From Cololabis saira (lineage: Eukaryota > Chordata > Actinopteri > Beloniformes > Belonidae), in assembly GCF_033807715.1 (NCBI RefSeq), contig NC_084590.1:8136327-8200326 (forward strand): DNA of 64,000 nt. The letters are read 5' to 3'. Below, piece after piece: positions 34,505 through 46,972 of the stretch. The position numbers and the translations under genes are program-made. Position 1 is the first letter of the stretch, and every line of letters starts with the position of its first letter. The notes beneath the pieces were generated by a model that did no database searches, was not told where the DNA came from, and worked only from the letters and a program-made list of their open reading frames with translations.

Positions 34505-34900
34505 TTCATAATGATCTTAGAAAGGATATGGAAAAGGGGTATTTTATAAATCAATTCCATCTTTACTGTAATAAACACATTGTAAATGACGATGACAGGC
34601 AGAAGATTTACAATCAAATGTTTGTGGGGTACAAGATTTACAAAATCAGATGAATCAAATGAGAAACAGATGAACTCCCACAGAGCTGAAGGGACGTTTG
34701 TTAGGTCTGGGCCCAAATGGACCCAAGAAGGACAGATGAACCTGCCACACTTCAGCAGTCCAGAAAAAAGAAGACAAGACAAAAATAGCCTCTCATCTTT
34801 AATAATTAATAATAAAGAAACAACTGATGAAAAGAGCGTATCCTCAGAGACGAGTCAACCCTGTCAAATATTGACCAGTATGTTCCCAAAACAGACGATA
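34505..34900 (+). mobile_element. Decayed L1-type LINE relic, right part
   Basis: This is the continuation of the relic at 26836-27431. Translation includes EGTFVRSGPKWTQEG and FSSPEKRRQDKNSLSSLI, corresponding to the conserved linker between L1 endonuclease and RT. This order confirms that one L1 was split by the TTAA element. Confidence 0.6.
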
Positions 34901-35076
34901 ACTATAAACAAACATGAGGCCGGTGCAGTAATTAATGAATCCACTCTCTCTTAATTAAAGCTCCCATTTCAGTGGGATCACGGGGACGTCTTACAGGCAC
35001 TCTGGGAGGAGACGCAGGGATGTCTGCAAGTTTTCCTTGAAACTTGAGACTTGTTCGCTCCCAACTACTGAGACCA

Positions 35077-35380
35077 TCCATCCATCCACCCACCCATCCA
35101 TCCATCCATCCACCCACCCATCCATCCATCCATCCACCCATCCATCCATCCATCCATCCACCCATCCATCCATCCATCCATCCATCCATCCATCCATCCA
35201 TCCATCCATCCATCCATCCATCCATCCATCCATCCATCCATCCATCCATCCACCCACCCACCCACCCACCCACCCACCCATCCATCCATCCATCCATCCA
35301 TCCATCCATCCATCCATCCATCATCCATCCATCATCCATCCATCCATCCATCCATCAATCCATCCATCCATCCATCCATC
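35077..35380. repeat. CCAT tetranucleotide repeat
   Basis: About 300 bp of CCAT units are mixed with CCAC blocks. The His-Pro-Ser-Ile and Trp-Met-Asp-Gly frames on both strands are translations of the repeat. Confidence 0.95.
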
Positions 35381-36027
35381 CGCCCTTTGCACCTTTTGCT
35401 CAGCTCGACTTTGATGTCCATAAGCTTTCCAGACTTCCATAAATGAGTATTGTTGAACTAGAAAATACTTTACACACCATAATCTGGAGTAACAGAAATG
35501 GGCTGCACCAATTCTTTAGTCCTCAGAGGCATGGTTGAGAGAGACATTTGGTTTGTAACACATCTAATGGATGATGGCAATTTACTAAATTATCAACACT
35601 TTTGCACCGAATATGATTTCAACCCTCCCATTTTAGACTTTTTGTGACTGAATTTACATCTTTGACTAAAAACATCATGAACCACCAATCTAAGCAAAAA
35701 AAAGCTATTTTCAATCACAGCCATATTTGTTGTGTTATTATATCACACGTGTATGTTATTTATGTATAGGGTTGCCATTCCTGCTTATGATAAGCAACTT
35801 TGGGCTGATTTTGTTGTTGACATGGTTTTAAATGTCAGGAGTCACGAGGGTTCTGGGTTTCAGGCGTGAACGTATCTGCTTTTATTGCGGGGAACATTTT
35901 CACGCGGCATCAACCCTTCGTGACCATGCTTGAAATTAAGCCAAACACGATAGCGCAACATGTCACTGCAGTGACCACACACACACCTGGTCAGGTGTTT
36001 AGCTGTTAAGCTGTGGGTGGAGCAGAT

Positions 36028-36196
36028 GTCAGCTGTTTCTCTGCTGAGGGCGGAGTTTTTACAGCAGAAGTCAGCTGTTTTCAAGTGAGGGCAGAGTTTT
36101 CACTGAGGAGGTCAGGTGTTTCCAGGATAAGGGCGGAGTGTTCACAGCGGAGGTCAGGTGTTTTTGGGATGCGGGCGGAGTGTTCACAGGGGAGGT
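36028..36196. repeat. 42-bp minisatellite, four units
   Basis: Units start GTCAGSTGTTT at about 36028, 36070, 36111 and 36153. They share GGGCGGAGTKTTCACAG. The array lies about 260 bp upstream of the last kcnj13 coding exon. Confidence 0.85.
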
Positions 36197-36454
36197 CTGC
36201 ACACAGCCCTTCTCTGATAAAGTGATGATTCATCGAGACGTCAGTGGAGTTGATTTGTTCATCTGGTTAGGATTGCCATTGCCATTAGCCATTGGACACC
36301 GTTACAGTTTAGGTTGTTTTTGATTCATGTCTTATGCTGGACATGATGGAGTGATTCAATTTCCTGACTGGTCTTTACTGGTGTTCCCAGAGAAAAGCAA
36401 TAGGAGACATTTTTGTATCACGTTATATTGAAGCGTTTTATTCTCATGTTTCAG

Positions 36455-37029
36455 GTGCGTTTGTAGCCAAGATCGCTCGTCCTCAGAAGCGAGCGGGAGC
36501 CATCCAGTTCAGCCCTCAGGCGGTGGTAGGCCAACACCAGGGTCAGACGTGCCTCACGATCCGAGTCACCAACCTGCTGCCGCGCCCTCTGGTGGACGTG
36601 AAGGTTAGTGGCGTCCTCTACGAGGAACATGAGGGCCACGCTCTGCACCAGACCTCTCTGGACCTCCACTTGGACCATCTGGGCCAGCAACCATGCCCCT
36701 TCTTTATTTTCCCACTCACGTTTTACCACCCCCTGGACCGCAGGAGTCCCCTCTACCCCACACTGTGTGAAGGCTCCTCCAACCACTTTGAACTGGTGGT
36801 CTTCCTCACAGCGCTGCAGGAGGGAACTGGTGACTGCTGCCAGAAGAGGACATCCTACTTGCGGCAGGAAATTCAGTTTGAACGCCGGTTTGTGCCCGCC
36901 CTGGGTCTGGATGCTCGGGGGAGGTACATGGTGAGCACTCAACACTTTGACACCGCCCACTCCAAGGAACCTTTGAGCAAGGACTGTGTGGTGCAGATCA
37001 ACGGTGACGGCAGCGACAGGATGGAGTAA
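36455..37029 (+). CDS. kcnj13: Kir7.1 inward-rectifier K+ channel, coding exon 2
   Basis: This exon follows acceptor TTTCAG, completes Gly172 and encodes residues 173-362, then TAA. It opens AFVAKIARP, the post-TM2 segment. Arg180 corresponds to human Arg162, the position altered in snowflake vitreoretinal degeneration. The cytoplasmic immunoglobulin-like domain contains CPFFIFPLTFYH and SSNHFELVVFL, both close to mammalian Kir7.1. The full protein is 362 residues (human 360). It is longer at the N-terminus and about 16 residues shorter at the C-terminus. The serine in the human RAFSIRF block is alanine here (RAGAIQF). Confidence 0.93.
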
Positions 37030-37518
37030 GGATAGGGAACGGGAGCTCCCACAAGGACAGCAGAGAGTTTCTAGTGCTCACTGATGCTCGTCAGGACATG
37101 TTTGGTTGAATTTGGTGCAACAGTTTACGTTTTTTTTAATGTTTGAAATCAACATCTAAGTCACACATGGAAAATTCCTTCTTCCGATTACTTGTATTTG
37201 TCAGCTCCTGTCCAGCTTCCACCTGATAAGATGCAGGTGGAGGTGGCCAGCTGGCACAAACAACACGAGACCCGTTGCTTTTCAAGGAAGTCAAGACGTC
37301 TTGCTGCGTTACAGCCTCAACCATGGTCTGTCATTTATTACAAAAATCTACGGATAACTGACATTTTTTCTTTCCAGTTTAACTTTAATTAAAAACCTTA
37401 AAGATCAAGAACATTTTCTCCCTATTTTCTCTTAGATAGTTGATGTCTATGAAGATCTACTCTGTCTACCATTTTGGAGACATTTCGTTCCAGATTGCTG
37501 CATCAGCGCTTTTTGAGA

Positions 37519-37524
37519 AATAAA
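37519..37524 (+). promoter_or_regulatory. Candidate polyadenylation signal of kcnj13
   Basis: AATAAA lies 490 bp past the stop codon and is the first canonical hexamer seen downstream on the plus strand. Confidence 0.35.
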
Positions 37525-37529
37525 GAACA

Positions 37530-40119
37530 AGCTGATTGAATTGGAACTTTTCCAGAAGGACAAGTGTGAACAGATGCTTTTCCAGATTAGTAGTTAGTTC
37601 AGCTGTTTAGAGCAACAGCAATGAAGTTTGATTCGATAAATCAAAGAATATCACCACAGTAATTGTCGCTCCAGTGAAGGCTGAGCAGTGGGAGGAGCAG
37701 CTGCCCTTCAAGTGGGCAGTTGCTGGATCGATCCCCAGTCCAGTTGTGTGCCGAAGTGTCCCTGAGCGGGACTCTGGACCTTACGTTATCCTCAGCTGCT
37801 CACGGTGCCCCTCCAAAGCCGGGAGGGATGTGGATGTTTGCGTCAGGAACATCTGTTGTGAATCCTACAATCCTTTGGCACAAGACGATCCGCTGTGGCC
37901 ATGCCTACAAAGGGAACAGCTGGAGGATGGTGTTGCATTAGTGGTTTTTATCTGTTATCACATTTAACGAGTTTAACGAACAAAGCAGGTACTCGACAGA
38001 AGTTTGTGAGTCTCTGCATTTTCAGCTGGAGATCTTTCGTTTTCCACCACAGATCCTTCAAAAACACAGCCGCAGGTGCTACTACCATTACTGTTCTCCA
38101 CCTGTCTCTGTCTCACCTGTCCCTTTTTCACCTGTCCCTGTTTGAGTCTGATGTCTCTTTAATGAACGTTAGCGCTGCATTTACACCACAGCTAGCATTG
38201 AATGCTAACATTCAACACTGGCACTTCATCTCGCGTTAGATACCAGATTAAAAAGTAAATATAACTAAGCTAGTATGTGACATTACAGTAATATTATATT
38301 TATGTTTCAGATAGCATTTAATGCTAGCATTTCAACATCTGACATCAAGTGCTGAAACGTGAATGTTTGTTTACCACCACTTACATTACATTTACATTAT
38401 AATCAACCATTTATTGTAACATTTGAACGGTTTGATGTTAGCATTAAATGCTAGCTTAAAAACATGTAAAGAAGCGTTTCCATTCTTAGCGTTTTTTGTT
38501 AAATTCGTCCCTGTTTGTGGACATCATGAGCTCAACTCTTTCCTTATATATGGCTTAAACAGAACAACACACTGGCTGTGGGTCCCCATAAAGACATACT
38601 CGGGTTGCTATGGCGACCATGGCATCACAATGTGGCCACTCTCATCCGTCCATCCTCCCACATCTGCTTCTTCCTCTCTGCTCACATGAAATATGTTTGC
38701 CTCCATGATGTGAAGATGAAATTCTACAATTCAGTTTCTTTTATGAATAAATCGGTCTTAAATTCTGCAATCACAGCTCTGACTTTAAAATGTGGGGAAC
38801 AGAATTTTCCAGCTTTAACATTAAAGTAAAAATACAGTTAAAATGAAAGGATTCATTGATCCAGGTTAAAGGACTTTTCACCGATTAGCACAAACATCTC
38901 AAATGTCAGACTTCCGGTCAGCTGAGATCAGTGGTGACTAATAGAGGGCAGATTTTGATTAAATTCTCAGATTAAGCCTAAATGAACAGTAGCATGTCGC
39001 TGCTAGCCAAACATAGCTCATTATTTTGCAGCTGAATGATCTCCACCCTACAAGAATCTCTCTATGAGGAGAACCTGTTTTGGCTTATTCCTGTTCCACC
39101 TGAAGAAGTGTGTACAAGTCTGAACAGTCGTTTGTCAACGTGAGTCGGCTCTGTGAATCACTCACTTCCTGTCCAGCATAAATCAGACTGGTAGCTAAAA
39201 GGAGCGCTGCCTCTCATTTACCTCAGAAGTCGGAGGTTGTAATGACATCACGTGTGAGCCGACGGCAATGCGGTTGCACAATTGGTCAGACAAGCCACTG
39301 CTGGTGCTAGCCACTGTTAGCAATGCTAGTTCATAACAACATACACGTACGAGGTATTTAGCACGTACAAACATAATGGCAACACCTCCTCTGATAAAAA
39401 GCCAACAGTACTGCGTAGAGTTAATGTGAATGAAATCAGACAGACCTATGAGAAACAGTAAGGTAGTCGAGCGTTGACTTTGGTGATGGCAGCGGCTGCC
39501 ATGTTGTATTCTGAAATCAGGGCAGAAGGGGCTTCTCTGACTTAATAGTTGGAATTCTGATTGCAAGGGGTGTTTTATTGAATATTTTTGCAAGGAACTG
39601 AGAAATTTTGACTTCTGAGTTCAAACCAGCATGGCTGAAATATTTACTGAATTTATTTATTCACCTCCACTAAATGTTTGATATATACTGAAAGCAGAAA
39701 CTGTTGGGCTGATGTAGATTATTCAAAACCAGACAAATTAAAGCAGTGATTCTTACATTAACATTTACTTAATTTTTTTTACAGACTGAATTAACCCAAA
39801 ATGTTTCATGTTTTTCTCCTTCAGTTTGTTTTTTTGATGAATGTCAATTTTTGTATTTCAGATCTGAAACACATTTCAAGAAAAGTTGATATGGGATATT
39901 TTAGGAGGTGAAAGAAAATGTATGTTATTTCAGGTGATGGTAACATGTCATGTTTTAAACTACTATGGAAAAAGACAAGTCATGTTGTTAATTTTGTGTA
40001 GAGGAAATATCTCTGGACTCAGTGGCATCTGGGATGGACCATCTTCATGGAAACAAGGATTGTACTGGCTGAGGAGTGCCACAAAGCTCTATATAAGGAC
40101 CTCTGCTTCTTTAATTCTA
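37530..40119. other. Intergenic, no supported feature
   Basis: Unique-looking, fairly AT-rich sequence. Short frames have no recognisable motif. The word GCTAGCATT/AATGCTAGC recurs around 38170-38460 without a regular period. Confidence 0.35.
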
Positions 40120-40275
40120 CATGATAACACACAGAATCATATGGTGTTAATTAATACAAATGTCAGTTTATATGCAGATGACACTGTGATGTATGTCCCT
40201 AATGTATGTCATATGTTTAAAGAGAAGAAATGTATGCTCCATACCAAAGAGGAAAACATTAATCCAGACTTTTAT
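40120..40275 (+). mobile_element. Possible LINE reverse transcriptase relic
   Basis: The frame encodes VSLYADDTVMYVPNV, which fits the catalytic YADD block of a LINE RT. Flanking sequence does not show further clear motifs, so this is a short, old fragment at best. Confidence 0.4.
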
Positions 40276-40984
40276 TAGGAACCTGTCCAGTATGTAGACT
40301 CTGTGATAGTCTAGGGGTGTGTCAATGTGCACAGCTCATTTCCACTTATGTGATGGCAGCATTATTACAGAAAAGTTCAATAAGATGTTAATGCAACATC
40401 TGCTGCCTTCAGTACCACATCTGTTCCTCTGTTCAGATATTCATAAATTGGAAATCAAAGTCTGGAGACATTACAAAGACATGGCCGAGGAAGAAGAGGG
40501 TATGATACTGGACTGTCTGCAGTCCTGATCTGTCCACAGCATACTGAAACTCTGTTAATGTCAGAACGTCCTCGAAGTCTTATGAGGAGAAATGGCAGCG
40601 TTGCAAAGTGGTAAAAGCTTTACTTTTTCAACTTTTTAGAATATGTTGAAATGCAAAAATAGATGTATGTTAACTGAAATGAAGTTAATATCTTGTACTC
40701 CCAAGAAATACACACTTTCCATTTGGTCCCAACTTTTGCTGATTGGGGCTGTATTTCCTGTCAGAGAGATGAGAACACATTTAAGACACAGACTGAACAA
40801 CAGAGTCCCGTTTTGTCCAGGTTTTTAGCTGATCACCATGAAGAAGCAGATTGAGTTCAGATTTCGCTTTGTGGTCGGGACGATGGCGTCACCAAATGGA
40901 GTCTGTGAACACTGGAGGTGAAGATATTTGGATTCATTCAGTGCGAACATCATGACTACATTTCCCACCAACACCATTTAATTT

Positions 40985-41299
40985 TCACCTACACGTAGAA
41001 GAATAAAACATAAAAGTAGGCAGGACACCGCTGGAGAACCAGGACGGGCCTTCACAGCTGGCTGTAGCCTTGGTTGTTACAGCTGGTATGAAGAGAGTCC
41101 TGAGGAAGCAGTAGAGAGACAGACCTGAGCGAGGGCCTTCACTCTCCTGATCAATGATTTCCTCTGCTTCTGTGAACAAATGAGCTACAGAAGTGAACGA
41201 CTGAAATCTTCTTCCATGTTCATCAACACTTTCAATGGTTGTAATCTCACCGCCAGTCTGGAACTGCTGCAGTTTTTTCAGTTTCATTTCAGAAAACAA
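40985..41299 (-). other. Unassigned open frame, possible single exon
   Basis: The minus-strand frame encodes MKLKKLQQFQTGGEIT and then EAEEIIDQESEGPRS before a candidate donor (CTCAG followed by GTCTGT). It is acidic and lacks low-complexity repeats. No convincing acceptor lies upstream, no neighbouring exon was found and I do not recognise the protein. Chance or transposon origin is quite possible. Confidence 0.15.
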
Positions 41300-41929
41300 G
41301 TTATTCAGTCTTTGTTATCTGATGCTAGACTGAGCTGCACGCCACACGGCTCAGTGACGACTGATTAAACTAGACTTAGTGCTGATTGATTGGTAGATTA
41401 ATGACAAATCATCACCTAAAATGTTATTACATTAAAAAATATATGTATTATATGCAGATTGTCCAGTAATTAATGTGTTTAGATGTAACTGAGAAAGCTA
41501 GGAGAGTGGGCAGTGTAGTAAATGTGAGTTTGTAATATATCATCACTAATGGTTGTTTTTATTATTGAAATCTTTTTCTGTATTTTTGGAAGACATCATG
41601 TAGAAAACTTCAAACCAGTCAGGAAATATTCTACGAAATGTGATTTTGAAGAAAAAAGATCTCAACAAATCTCCCACGCTTTAGTGCCTTTGTACAGTGT
41701 ACATGACAGGAAATAAATGTTTTCTAGACAAAGTGAAAAGGACTGCTGTTTGATTTGAGGGGTGGTTTCCGTGTAGACTGCAGTTCTGGAAGCAGGACGG
41801 GTCCATGTGAGCGACGCTGCCCTCTGCTGGTCAGAGAAAGAGAAATTATTATTTCTATTAAAGAAAGGCAAATTACAAATTCAGAATGTTTTCATCTGAA
41901 AGAGGTTAGAGACCTAAAGAGGTATCAGG

Positions 41930-42390
41930 AGAGAATGTGGCGGTGTGGAGGATGACCGGTGGTGAGGAAAAGGACAAAGAGAGTGCTCAAGACCAAATGC
42001 CGGAAGCTGAAAAAGGAGGAACGCTGGGAGGAGTTCAGGACAGAGTTGAGACAGACTGGATGGTTGGGAAGTGTTGTCAGATGACTGGAAACTACAAAAC
42101 ACACCAGGGAGACATAGTTGGTGTGTCCTCTGGACAGAAGAAGAAGGAGGATGACACTTGGTGGTGGAATGAGGAAGGACAGGAAAGTATTCAGACAGAG
42201 ATGAGGAGGAACAGGATGGGAAGAGGAGGAACATGGAGGGAACACAAGAAGCTAGACAAAAATACAAGGAGATGAGATGTAAGTCAAAGGAAGAGGTAGA
42301 ACATCATAAGAACAGTTAATGCTTCACAGATTCAGATGGTCTGGACGTGTGCAGAGGAGGGACAGTGGAGATATTGGTAAATACGCTGTT
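41930..42390 (+). mobile_element. RTE-like LINE relic (RT linker plus C-terminal scrap)
   Basis: Translation includes KLKKEERWEEFRTELRQ, DDTWWWNEEGQESIQTE and KNTRR, matching the region before the RT of fish RTE-type LINEs. It is followed at about 42325 by a scrap resembling RFRWSGRVQRRDSGDIG from the C-terminus. The RT proper is deleted. Confidence 0.65.
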
Positions 42391-42594
42391 GATGATTGAC
42401 AGTTGCAACCTCTAGAGGGAGGAGACCAAAGCTTAAGAAGACGTGTTGTATTGCGCTTTACCAGAGCTGAGCCGGCCCCTGCTGGTGTATCATCTCACGC
42501 CAGTTTGTGATTCCAATCAGATTGTTTCTCTGTAATCACACTGACAGATATGCCTGCTGTTACGTGGATCTGTGTGGTCATCCATCATTTCCTG

Positions 42595-43275
42595 CAGCCC
42601 ACTGGCCTCACTCAACCACTGGCCTCAGTCAACCACCGGGGCGTTCTCCGGGGCCGGGCAGACCGGCGAGGCAGTTCAGGGGGCAGAGGGCCATTCTCGG
42701 AACCAGTCAGAGGGCCGTTCTGGGGACGGGGCAGACAGAATCCGGGGGGCCGGCTGAGGCACATACAGGATCCGCAGGGCCGGCTGAGGGGCAGACAGGA
42801 TCCTCGGGGCCGGCTGAGGGGCAGACAGGATTCGCAAGGCTGGCTGAGGCACATACAGGATCCGCAGGGCCGGCTGAGGGGCAGACAGGATCCACGGGGC
42901 CGGCTGAGGGGCAGACAGGATTCGCAGGGCTGGCTGAGGCACATACAGGATCCGCGGGGCCGGCTGAGGGGCAGACAGGATCCGCGGGGCCGGCTGAGGG
43001 GCAGACAGGATCCACGGGGCCGGCTGAGGCACATACAGGATCCGCGGGGCCGGCTGAGGTGTGTCAGGGACCATCTCGAGAACAGGAACAGGCTGGGGTG
43101 CATCCAGGACAACCACCAGAACAGGTACATCCAGGACCACCACTGGAAGAGGAACAGGGCGGGGTGCCCCCGTCGTCGTCCTTGTCCTCCCTGAGCCTGA
43201 AGGCTTTTGGGCCCACCGAAAGCCAGGTGCGTTTCCCAGAAGGGGAACTACTCCCCCCCATACCATGACATCCGC
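42595..43275 (-). mobile_element. Relic of the minisatellite interior of the LTR element
   Basis: Blocks GGCAGACCGGCGAGGCAGTTC, GGGCAGACAGGATCC and TTTGGGCCCACCGAAAGCC correspond to 22988, 23931 and 24470 in the LTR element and appear in the same order. LTRs are not visible beside it. The minus-strand frame has PQPAPRILSAPQPAPRIL repeats, the same protein pattern as the intact copy. Confidence 0.7.
42748..43047. repeat. 30-bp minisatellite with 90-bp higher-order structure
   Basis: Ten exact 30-bp units share GGCYGGCTGAGG. Units of type A carry CACATACAGGAT and type B carry GGGCAGACAGGAT. Their order is ABBABBABBA, a 90-bp higher-order repeat. Confidence 0.92.
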
Positions 43276-43429
43276 TGCTAATCCAGGACACGAGAACACA
43301 CACACACGCACGTCGAGCACTGGAAATCTGCAAAAAAAAACACAATAACAGAACAGACACGAAACAGGCACGGAACCGACAGAAACACGAGCAGCAACCA
43401 ATCATAATCTGAGCTAAGCTACCAGAATT

Positions 43430-43764
43430 AACTAACCCCCAAAACTACAGAGCAAGCGAACCCCGACCAGCCGGGCCGGACACGTGGCCAGGAGGCCATC
43501 GCCCCCCAGGCCAACGACCCCAATCCGGCGAGAGGCCAGCCTGCCCGGAGAGACAGAGCCGCCCCGGCCGCCGACGCGGGCAGGAGCACCCGCCCCCACG
43601 AAAGTGGCCCCCCAAGACCAGAGGAGGCAGCGGGGGGGACCGGAGACCGGCCCGGAGAGAGGGAACCCCCCAACAAGGCGACACCCGCGCAGGCCCGACA
43701 ACGGAGGGCCCCAGACCCAGGCATCCCATTCATCCATCCATTCACCCATCCGATTTCTATAATA

Positions 43765-43857
<93 letters not shown>

Positions 43858-44110
43858 CATCCTTGTTATAATAATAATAAATTATTAAATTTTATTGTCC
43901 TGCTGATGGAGGCCCAAATCCTCCATGGCAGGACCCTTCCATACCGCATTCTCACCGACAAGGACGCACATTCACGCACCTGTCGGCGAGCCCCGCCAGG
44001 CCTGGGCACCGCGACCCGCCTGTCCCAGGCCGACGAGGGAACGCGGGTGGTGTGGGCCCCCCTCCTGACCCTGGTGTTGAGTGCATGTGGCTAATGCAAT
44101 AAAAACAAGG
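43430..44110. repeat. GC-rich interspersed repeat with AAT microsatellite
   Basis: Strongly GC-rich sequence (43440-43720) is followed by a pure AAT array at about 43768-43856. A second GC-rich block ends GTGGCTAATGCAATAAAAAC. The sequence looks like a dispersed fish repeat, but I cannot place the family. Frames of 60-140 codons here are compositional. Confidence 0.5.
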
Positions 44111-44639
44111 AGGGGGAGGACAGGGTATCATATTGACAATTGACAAAAAGAGACTTAGAGCTTAACGATTGTATATTTAGTAGTCTGCATATAATATTTT
44201 GGTCTTCAATTGGTACTAAATGCGCATTGTTTTTTTATTTTTACAAGGGTATTTTGATTAACGCCTCTATCACGCCGCACCTGGTAAACTTTTGGAGGGC
44301 GGGGAATCAACACCAATTCTATATTGCACCTTGTTAGAATCACCAATTACTTTTTTTTCTTTTCTTTTTGTATATATAAAATCGCCAATTACATGATGTA
44401 TTCCTATATTTTTATTGCTAGGCGGTAGTCCTCGAGAAGCAGGGGGAGAAGTGTGTAAGACTGCAGCTCTGCATCCTGGCCTGGACCCTGGATTGTCAGG
44501 GGGAGTGTCTTGTTGTGATGTCATGGACTTTAATGGTCAATCTGACCTGGGGGGTAAACCTGGTGGATGTTTACTCCTCCGAAGACTAGCAGGTTACTTT
44601 TTCACCCACTGTCCATCAGTGAAACTAACATTGTTTTTT

Positions 44640-45627
<988 letters not shown>

Positions 45628-46576
45628 CAGGGGTCGGCAACCCAAAATGTTGAAAGAGCCATATTGGACCAAAAACACAAAAAACAAATATGTCTGGAGC
45701 CGCAAAAAATTAAAAAGTGTTGTATAAGCCTTAGAATGAAGGCAGCACATGCTGCATGTATCTATATTAGTTATAACTGGGTACTCGGCTGCAAATGTAG
45801 TATGCAAATGTCTTTCCACATGACTCTTTTTGTTATTGGACAACTTCTCGCTACAGAGCAAACATTCAGGCAACGAATGCAAATGATTCGCTCCAAGAAA
45901 CGTTGAATCTTCTTTTTCTCCTGAGTTATTTTTCTCCTTTTCCCTTTGGAAACAATCCCTTTGGCCGGTTTGTTTACAGCAGCCACCTGCCTGGCGCCCC
46001 CTGCTGGTAGAAACGCACAATTTAAATGACATATTTAGGTCAACTAACATGACTAAGTATAATTATTATCATTAATTACATAGAAACACCAGCAAAAATA
46101 TTTTAAAAGTTAAATAAAAAAGGATTTAATCCAGATTTAAAGTAATTAAACCTTCATATTGTTTAGTTTTTACCTATTTTAAGGATTTGATTTTTTTGTT
46201 TTTTGAATCCTCTTTTCTCCTCAGTTATTTTTCTCTTTTTCCCTCTGGAAACAATCTCTTTGGCCGGTTTGTTTCCAACAGCCACCTGCCTGGCGCCGCC
46301 CTGCTGGGAAAAACGTGTGTCGCAGGCTCTGACGCAAATCTTTGTTAACAGAAATGTTGAAATTTAAGTTATTTTTACACATTTTTACAGCATTGGAAAA
46401 CGTTCAGAATGTTTGTGTCATGTTTGTCCTCCTACAGGAACCATATTAAAACAAAAAATATATTTCCCTCCCCCATCTATTTCCATTTTCAAACATTTTT
46501 GAAAAAGCTCCAGGAGCCACTAGGGCGGCGCTAAAGAGCCGCATGCAGCTCTAGAGCCGCGGGTTGCCGACCCCCG
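45628..46576. mobile_element. Non-autonomous hAT element (TSD GTTTAGAC)
   Basis: The ends CAGGGGTCGGCAACCC and GGGTTGCCGACCCCCG are inverted repeats. A perfect 8-bp duplication GTTTAGAC (45620-45627 and 46577-46584) flanks them. A block of about 105 bp containing CTTTGGCCGGTTTGTTT and CCACCTGCCTGGCGCC occurs twice inside. There is no transposase. Confidence 0.88.
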
Positions 46577-46649
46577 GTTTAGACTGTCTAACGGTGCTGA
46601 AAGAAGCAAAAAAACAAGAGTACACAGCGCTACCACCGCTGTAGTTGAG

Positions 46650-46915
46650 GTTTACAGGGTCCGGGATCCAGACTGTGGTTCTTTTACTGACCAGTTGGGT
46701 TTGGATCCAGATTGCGGTTTCCCTGCCGACCACCAGTGGTCACTAGAGGACCCTAGTGGTCTGCTGCAGAATCACAGGTCCGGATCCTGACCCTGGTGGT
46801 CGGTAGAGGAACTGCATATATACGGATCTGGACCCGGACCCGAGTGGTCAGCAGAGGACCGCAGGTCTGGATCCAGATCCTGGTGGTCGGTAGGGAACTG
46901 CAGGTCTACCAGATA
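46650..46915. repeat. Degenerate minisatellite, about 50-60 bp units
   Basis: GGTCYGGATCC and CCTGGTGGTCGGTAGAGGA-type blocks recur four or five times with irregular spacing. Confidence 0.65.
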
Positions 46916-46972
46916 GTTTTGATCTCAGAAGTTGTGATTTTGGAATCGTGTTGGACTTCAGCTTCTTGTTAA

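Larger units (their letters stand above)
15854..36454 (+). other. kcnj13: kcnj13 intron, 20.6 kb
   Basis: The intron has GT at 15854-15855 and AG at 36453-36454 and splits a glycine codon (phase 1) just after TM2. It consists mainly of transposable elements listed separately. Stretches at 15854-16790, 21975-22405, 26231-26835 and 34960-36020 (outside the CCAT repeat) hold nothing recognisable. Confidence 0.85.

Noticed and set aside
34932..35442. Trp-Met-Asp-Gly and His-Pro-Ser-Ile frames of 87-139 codons
   Set aside because: These are translations of the CCAT tetranucleotide repeat.
43428..43860. Frames of 92-142 codons on both strands
   Set aside because: They result from GC-rich repeat composition and the AAT array; the poly-Ile start is the microsatellite.
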